Of a DNA stretch of 64,000 nt, positions 59,762 to 64,000 are shown piece after piece (position 1 is the first letter of the stretch; every line of letters starts with the position of its first letter). The notes under the pieces were generated by a model. That model worked only from the letters and a program-made list of their open reading frames with translations, searched no databases and was not told where the DNA came from. The position numbers and the translations under genes were made by a program. The DNA is from Zhengitettix transpicula (lineage: Eukaryota > Arthropoda > Insecta > Orthoptera > Tetrigidae): NCBI GenBank assembly GCA_037074705.1, contig CM073591.1, positions 85,602,032-85,666,031 on the forward strand. Direction: 5' to 3'.

Positions 59762-60768
59762 TTATTTTTCTACATAATCTCCTGATTTATAAGCACATTT
59801 TTCCCAGCGTATAGGTAATTTTTTAATTCCTTCCACGTAAAAAGAGTCAGGTCGTGTTTGTAGCCAATTGCGCACATATCCTTCAACCTCATTATTGCTG
59901 TGGAATTTTTGCCCTCCCAAAGCTTCCTTGAGAGGACCAAAGACATGGAAGTCGCAGGGAGACAGGTCTGGACTGTATGGAGGGTGTTCCAGTGTCTCCC
60001 AACCCAGTTGCTCCAATTTTTGTACGGTCAGGGCTGCTGTATGGGGGCGAGCATTGTCATGGAGTAGAATCACTTTTCTCATCGGAAGGTCACGTCTTTT
60101 GCGGCGATATGCAAGTCTGACCTCAGTCAAAATTTGGCAGTAGTATGCCGCATTAATTGTTCTGCGCTCATGCAAAAAATCAAGGTGCAGCAGGCCACGC
60201 TGGTCAAAAAAAAACGGTAGCCAAAACCTTGCCAGCCGATAATCGTGACTTGGCTTTCATTGGTCCGGTTTCTCCTTTCTTCCTCCACTCCATACTCGCT
60301 TGTTTCGACTCAGGGGTGTAGTGATGCACCCACGTTTCATCACAGGTGACAATGTGAGAAAGAAATGGGTCTTCTTCTTCCCGAAATCGTGCAAGAAGAC
60401 GCTCACACACTTGAAAACGATTCAGTTTCTGGTCAACTGTGAGAAGGCGAGGAACCCACCTGGCACACACCTTGCGATACCCTAGCTCCTCTGAGAGTAT
60501 AGAGTAAGTGCTCCCATAACTTATTCCAACCTCAATTGCCCGCTGTAATGCTGGTGCGGGGTCTGCGGTCATGGCTCTCATTTTCAACACGTTCACGGCC
60601 CTCCACGAACTGTTTATGCCAAGCAAACTCTCTAACTCGCGACAGCGTCTCTTCCCCGAACTGTGAGGTCAATCTTCTCAAGATTTCGGCCGGTTTTACA
60701 CCTTCTGCAGCTAAAAACTTGATAACAATATGTTGCGCAATAGAGGGAGGTACCTCCTGCTCGGACAT
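59762..60768 (-). pseudogene. mariner transposase with two frameshifts
   Basis: The chosen start is the ATG at 60768 (MSEQEVPPSIAQ), as in related mariners. The N-terminal paired-like DNA-binding region includes GVKPAEILRRLTSQFGEETL. The frame then shifts between about 60590 and 60545. The next segment carries LGYRKVCARWVPRLLT and the first catalytic block TCDETW (Asp codon 60341-60339). A second shift lies at a nine-A run (60206-60214). The last segment has HDNARPHT (Asp 60058-60056), YSPDLSPCDF (Asp 59953-59951, exactly 34 residues later) and ends WEKCAYKSGDYVEK. All three catalytic Asp remain, but the shifts prevent one protein. A homopolymer sequencing error could explain the second shift only. 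Confidence 0.95.
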
Positions 60769-60893
60769 CGTAACGATGGACACTGAGGGAGTCTATGATG
60801 ATGAGTCACGTGCTTCCCCCACTCCTGACAAACCAACCTAACAGCCAATAACAGCGGAACGTTCTTCCATCACTATTGCGCGCGCAGGCCCAA

Positions 60894-60922
60894 AAGTCTC
60901 GTTTATATTTGATTCACCCTCG
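60894..60922. repeat. mariner right terminal inverted repeat
   Basis: It is the counterpart of the repeat at 59685-59713 and is followed by the TA target duplication. Confidence 0.95.
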
Positions 60923-60961
60923 TATAATATGGCTTTTTAAATACCGACTCAGATGTATTTG

Positions 60962-61055
60962 AACCCTTCCGCATCCTCCATTTCAAGTCCCTTCCTATGC
61001 TATTAAAGGGGAATTACCATCATGTGGATAACCCTCATGAAGCCTGTTACACCAA
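60962..61055 (+). repeat. R480 repeat, copy I (3' end only)
   Basis: It holds CCTTCCGCATCCTCC, CTATGCTATTAAAGGGG and GTGGATAACCCTCATG, then GCCTGTTACACC and an A-rich tail. It starts 40 bp outside the mariner, so the mariner may have inserted beside or into the unit. Confidence 0.75.
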
Positions 61056-61094
61056 TAACAACAATACTAATAAAAAAAAGAGTACTCAAATTCA

Positions 61095-61275
61095 AGGAAA
61101 TCTGTGGAAGCTGACTCACAGGTGAACCTTCCCGGAGAGATGGAGGGGCTACCTCTGCGGATCTTCTCTCTCTCTGGTTTTTGAACCCAAGTTCCCACAA
61201 GCCGAGGCACCTCGGTCAGTTTTGAGAGGTGTATGTTCCGGGGTAGCAGACTTTGGGAATACGGTAAAACCGAGT
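61095..61275 (+). repeat. R480 repeat, copy J (5' part only)
   Basis: It starts near GGAGAGATGGAGGGGCTACC, continues through CTCTCTGGTTTTTGAACCC, CACAAGCCGAGGCACCTCGG and ATGTTCCGGGGTAGCAGAC, and stops after GGGAATACGGTAAA. It follows copy I in the same orientation, repeating the 3'-then-5' order of G and H. A plain 5'-truncating retroposon does not predict a copy with only the 5' part. Confidence 0.75.
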
Positions 61276-61699
61276 TACACTCTAGCCGAGGTTCAAAATA
61301 AAAGTGTGCTTTTACATGCTCAGAAAGTTTCGTACAATGGGCTACCTGTACTTAGTCAACGACTAGAATGAAAACAACGCTACCGCTATAGGATGCTTAT
61401 TGTGCATGTGCGTACTATAAATATGTGTACATTTATGTTAAAAAACATTATGAATCCTTGGACGCCCAGGAAATGGTGGATGAAATCAGGTAATCTAGAA
61501 TACGATTTGTGTGAATAATGAAACAATTTCTGACATTTATAATAATGTAAATGAATAATTTAATCCTTGAGTCAGAAAAAAAGTTATTAATAAAACATTA
61601 CATATACGATGACTTTCCTTCCTTTTATATGACCTCTTCAGGATAATATGACTTTTGAAATTTTATTTATAGTAGCATATACTATATATGGGTCATTAG
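61276..61699. other. AT-rich non-coding sequence
   Basis: I see nothing recognisable here. Confidence 0.5.
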
Positions 61700-61889
61700 C
61701 GACTTATTTGCGCTTTCGTTGCTTTTCACTGTCGGCTCACTAATTTTCTATTGTGCAGTTGTGTCGCACTAGGCTCTTGTGTTTTTTTTAGTTTTCTTTG
61801 CACCTGACGAAACGAACAAGGTTTTCAGAAACGCTATGTGGATCTTATATCATCACTTCCTTTGTCTGCATTTGACTATTTTTCTTATT
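61700..61889. mobile_element. foldback MITE family 'FB', copy 4 (half copy)
   Basis: Only one arm is clear: ATCATCACTTCCTTTGTCTG...TTTGACTATTTTTCTTATT. The interior shares GCACCTGACGAAAC and GTGCAGTTGTGTCGC (reverse complement of GACACAACCGCAC) with copy 2. The opposite arm is missing or unrecognisable. Confidence 0.5.
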
Positions 61890-62361
61890 TAAAAAATTAT
61901 TAAACCCGAAAAGGCCCTAAAAAGAGGAAGATACGCCCCGTCGTATATTTAATTTTTTGTTAATAAAATAATTTTCCGACTCAAGGCCATATAATTATTC
62001 ATTTTTACAAGATTTGTAATATTCTTCATTTTTTAATTAATCTTTTCTCTGACTGCCCCATATTGGTAGCAAGGTTTCATTTTGATATCCTTCCAAAAAG
62101 ACATTAGTAAAGTCATTGCTCCATTCCATTATGAAAATTTTATTGTCACACTTTTAATGTCAGAAACTAGAATTTCACAAAAATAATTACGTTTATAAAC
62201 ACAGTAACACATAAACCAACCGAGCAAGGCCAATTGTAGGTTGAAGTAAGGTAAAATTACACGTCTGACGGAGTAATTCAAATTCTTCTTGTTATGACGT
62301 CACACAACCCTGTTGAGGCCTAGGATGTTGGGCGAGGTAGACCGAAAAAACCATGTACACA
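61890..62361. other. AT-rich non-coding sequence
   Basis: I see nothing recognisable here. Confidence 0.5.
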
Positions 62362-62665
62362 GTCGTTCTCGACTCGATTCCATTTGGAATAGTCGGCCAG
62401 CTGCCTCCTAAACTGGTTGAGGCACGAAGAACGGAATGTTGCCTCTCAATACCAAACCCTACTCACGCTTTCGGAAGAGCGTGGGACAAGTATCAAATGC
62501 CCGAACTACCTTGGGTAGTATCCTTACAACTACAGCCCAAGGATCCTAGTTAACCCATGGCTATCTTTCTCTACTTTTCCGCATCCCCCTTTCAGTCCCG
62601 TTCTTATGGTATATATAGCGGTCACTTTGTGGATTACACTATGCATAGCCTGTCTGCACACAGTT
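62362..62665 (+). repeat. R480 repeat, copy K (hairpin deleted)
   Basis: Blocks GGAATAGTCGGCCAGCTGCC, TTTCGGAAGAGCGTGGGAC, TTCCGCATCCCCC, GTGGATTACACT and TAGCCTGTCTGC are in order. However, CGAACTACC joins directly to TTGGGTAGTATCC, so the TGATGCAGG...CCTGCATCA hairpin of about 50 bp is missing. The plus frame 62353-62553 is an artefact of the repeat. Confidence 0.75.
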
Positions 62666-63389
62666 CTTCTACTTCTGTACTCAAATTAAACATAATAATA
62701 AATTGAGTAAAGTGTAATGGTGAAATAGATCTGCAACACTTCACTTTTCAGTCGCAGTATCACCATCAATATAATCGCTTTCCAAACCAACTAATTATCC
62801 TACTTTTAATTTCCTGACTGGGATAGTAATGTTAAACAACTCGGTTCTGTGTAATGAAAGTGCAAATCAGCATAGTTCTATAGACTACGAATCTATTAAT
62901 TTAACTGAATGCTACTCATTTCCAATATGAACTTCCCATGTAAATAGTATCAATGTATAGAAACAATAACGGAATGTTTGCCTGAAGATGGATTTAAAAA
63001 GTTCTACCACGTTAATAACGTGGTTAAATCAACAAATAGATTAAACACGAACGTTATACAATGTTCATTTTTCCCCAAAACGATAGCGAATTTACATTAT
63101 TAAAATTATCATTAATTGTTTGATATATTCGTTTTTCTACCAATTTAGCATTTGTTTCGAATTTCCGTGGCGTGTTAGAAATTAATACATTTTTCCAAAG
63201 ATGTTCATCACAGGTGCGTTTACAGGTAAATAGTATACAACAGTTGCTTGTCTTTGCTTTCCACGACAATATTTCTTTTTCAGTAAATTACTCCGTACCT
63301 CTACCGAAGTTTCTGACTATTAATTCCTGCATTAGTGTCTTCATCTCTCCGGGTACGTTGAATTTATATCGAAATTAAGCCCTTATGCG
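62666..63389. other. AT-rich non-coding sequence
   Basis: The only distinctive item is the near-perfect 19-base palindrome ACCACGTTAATAACGTGGT at 63006-63024. The opposed frames at 63054-63378 are not supported. Confidence 0.5.
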
Positions 63390-63677
63390 TTAGTTAACAC
63401 TTCGTCGTGCGGCAGGTACTGAAATGTTGTGAATATCAGCAGCTGGCCCGAGTTCTGGAACCATAACGTCTTGAAGCGCTACCGAGAACTGCGACGACGA
63501 GATTGCGCTTCCGAAAACAATTACGCCAGACGCGTAAACCTGCCACGGTATCAGCAAACACGCACAAGCGACGCCCACTTCCATTAACCACTGTACAAGT
63601 ATGCTTACAGGCTTCTTCACGACGAAACAGACAAAGCGAAAGGATGCTATCTCGTACCATAATATTTTACAGCGCAA
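63390..63677 (-). CDS. unrecognised 95-codon frame, doubtful
   Basis: A GC-richer patch is open on the minus strand for 95 codons without an ATG at its start (it opens with TTG beside a poly-G tract). Residues 22-58 are hydrophobic (KPVSILVQWLMEVGVACACL, then LIPWQVYASGVIVF) and would fit a membrane segment. Two other frames, including one on the plus strand (63503-63850), are also open, so the strand is uncertain. It could be an exon with splice sites I cannot identify. I recognise no family. Confidence 0.15.
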   Translation of the reverse strand: MRCKILWYEIASFRFVCFVVKKPVSILVQWLMEVGVACACLLIPWQVYASGVIVFGSAISSSQFSVALQDVMVPELGPAADIHNISVPAARRSVN

Positions 63678-63691
63678 GGGGGGGGGGGGGG
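63678..63691. repeat. poly-G run
   Basis: Fourteen consecutive G. Its length is prone to sequencing error. Confidence 0.9.
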
Positions 63692-64000
63692 AAAGAATCG
63701 CGAGCTACGCGTGGAAATTCTTGGAATTCATTCTCAATTAACTACGCGCAAGAAAACTTATACAAATATATTATTTCTATAATTAATACAACGCACACCG
63801 ATAGCTATTATATTTTACAGAAACCATCTCCATTTATGCATAATAAATAAATTATCACTTTTATTAACTTTCTGTGTTTTTTCGCTCATATTCACACTTT
63901 TTTTCAGATCATAGCCGTATATCCATGGATTAGGACAAGTAAATATAAAAAAACAAGCAGAAAAATCTTCTAAACTCGCTACTAACCAGTTACTGAAGGA
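63692..64000. other. AT-rich non-coding sequence
   Basis: I see nothing recognisable up to the window edge. Confidence 0.5.

Larger units (their letters stand above)
59685..60922 (-). mobile_element. mariner element, complete ends, DD34D
   Basis: The element is 1238 bp, the usual mariner size. Its 29-bp terminal inverted repeats (59685-59713 and 60894-60922) begin CGAGGGTGAATCAAATATAA and differ at one position. TA lies directly outside both ends (59683-59684 and 60923-60924), the expected target duplication. The enclosed gene is on the minus strand and has two frameshifts. High end-to-end similarity suggests a fairly recent insertion compared with the other elements here. Confidence 0.95.

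Noticed and set aside
59868..60143. Plus-strand frames within the mariner (also 60300-60485 and 60536-60841)
   Set aside because: They are antisense shadows of the transposase gene, whose minus-strand domains and catalytic residues are clear.
63006..63024. Palindrome ACCACGTTAATAACGTGGT as terminator or operator
   Set aside because: A short isolated palindrome in a eukaryotic intergenic region has no terminator context (no T run, no gene). I keep it only as a note.
1..64000. Bacterial or viral origin of the window
   Set aside because: There is no dense coding, ribosome-binding sites or operons. The content is eukaryotic transposons and microsatellites.

Overview
This window looks like a gene-poor stretch of a large, AT-rich arthropod nuclear genome. 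The evidence is a DD34D mariner with TA target duplications, Tigger/pogo, jockey-like and RTE-like relics, tRNA-related SINE sequence, gypsy-type LTRs with a lysine-tRNA-type primer-binding site, foldback MITEs and long (AT)n/(AC)n/(AG)n microsatellites. An insect with a big genome (cockroach-, termite- or orthopteroid-like) is my inference, not something the sequence proves. I see no bacterial operons, CRISPR array, rRNA or complete tRNA gene, and no host protein-coding gene I can name. Almost all open reading frames are short, overlap on both strands and look like chance.

Layout. 1-7 kb: a Tigger/pogo relic (998-1735), a GC-rich block with a CRE palindrome (about 2.62-3.04 kb) and a short unrecognised ORF (4940-5206). 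7-9.5 kb: a microsatellite, two LTRs lying 12 bp apart (about 7230-8251 and 8264-9182), then an RTE/BovB-like LINE C-terminal relic on the minus strand. 11.4 kb: an unrecognised 132-codon ORF. 12.7-16 kb: a CpG-rich block with an RFX-like X-box, a foldback element, a jockey-like LINE C-terminus and a doubtful mariner-like scrap. 19.4 kb: a SINE fragment with a 9-bp target duplication. 21.3-27.6 kb: a second foldback copy, a self-complementary microsatellite, two copies of an unclassified repeat of about 480 bp (here 'R480') and a third LTR framed by (AT)n. 29.8 kb: a near-perfect X-box. 30.1-31.5 and 38.1-39.6 kb: two related modular repeats of about 1.4 kb. 32.8-37.3 kb: three R480 copies and a DUF4817-type transposase relic. 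37.6 kb: another LTR-like unit. 40.5 kb: a palindromic MITE. 41.6-46.6 kb: three more R480 copies, two of them in tandem, a third foldback copy and a small ORF with a signal-peptide-like start. 46.6-54 kb: nothing recognisable. 54 kb: a minus-strand LINE reverse-transcriptase relic. 57.3-58.2 kb: a minus-strand LTR still joined to its primer-binding site. 59.7-60.9 kb: a structurally complete mariner with two frameshifts. 61-62.7 kb: three R480 fragments and half a foldback element.

The most interesting signal is the LTR family. At least three members have ends of the TGTA...TTACA type and lie against or inside (AT)n tracts. Their 3' ends carry what looks like a degenerate second copy of the LTR/primer-binding-site junction. 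The fourth copy shows the real junction and so identifies the family. R480, with 11 pieces in 64 kb, a conserved internal hairpin and head-to-tail arrangements, is the second. All relationships were read by eye. Alignment to the host genome and a repeat library would settle them.
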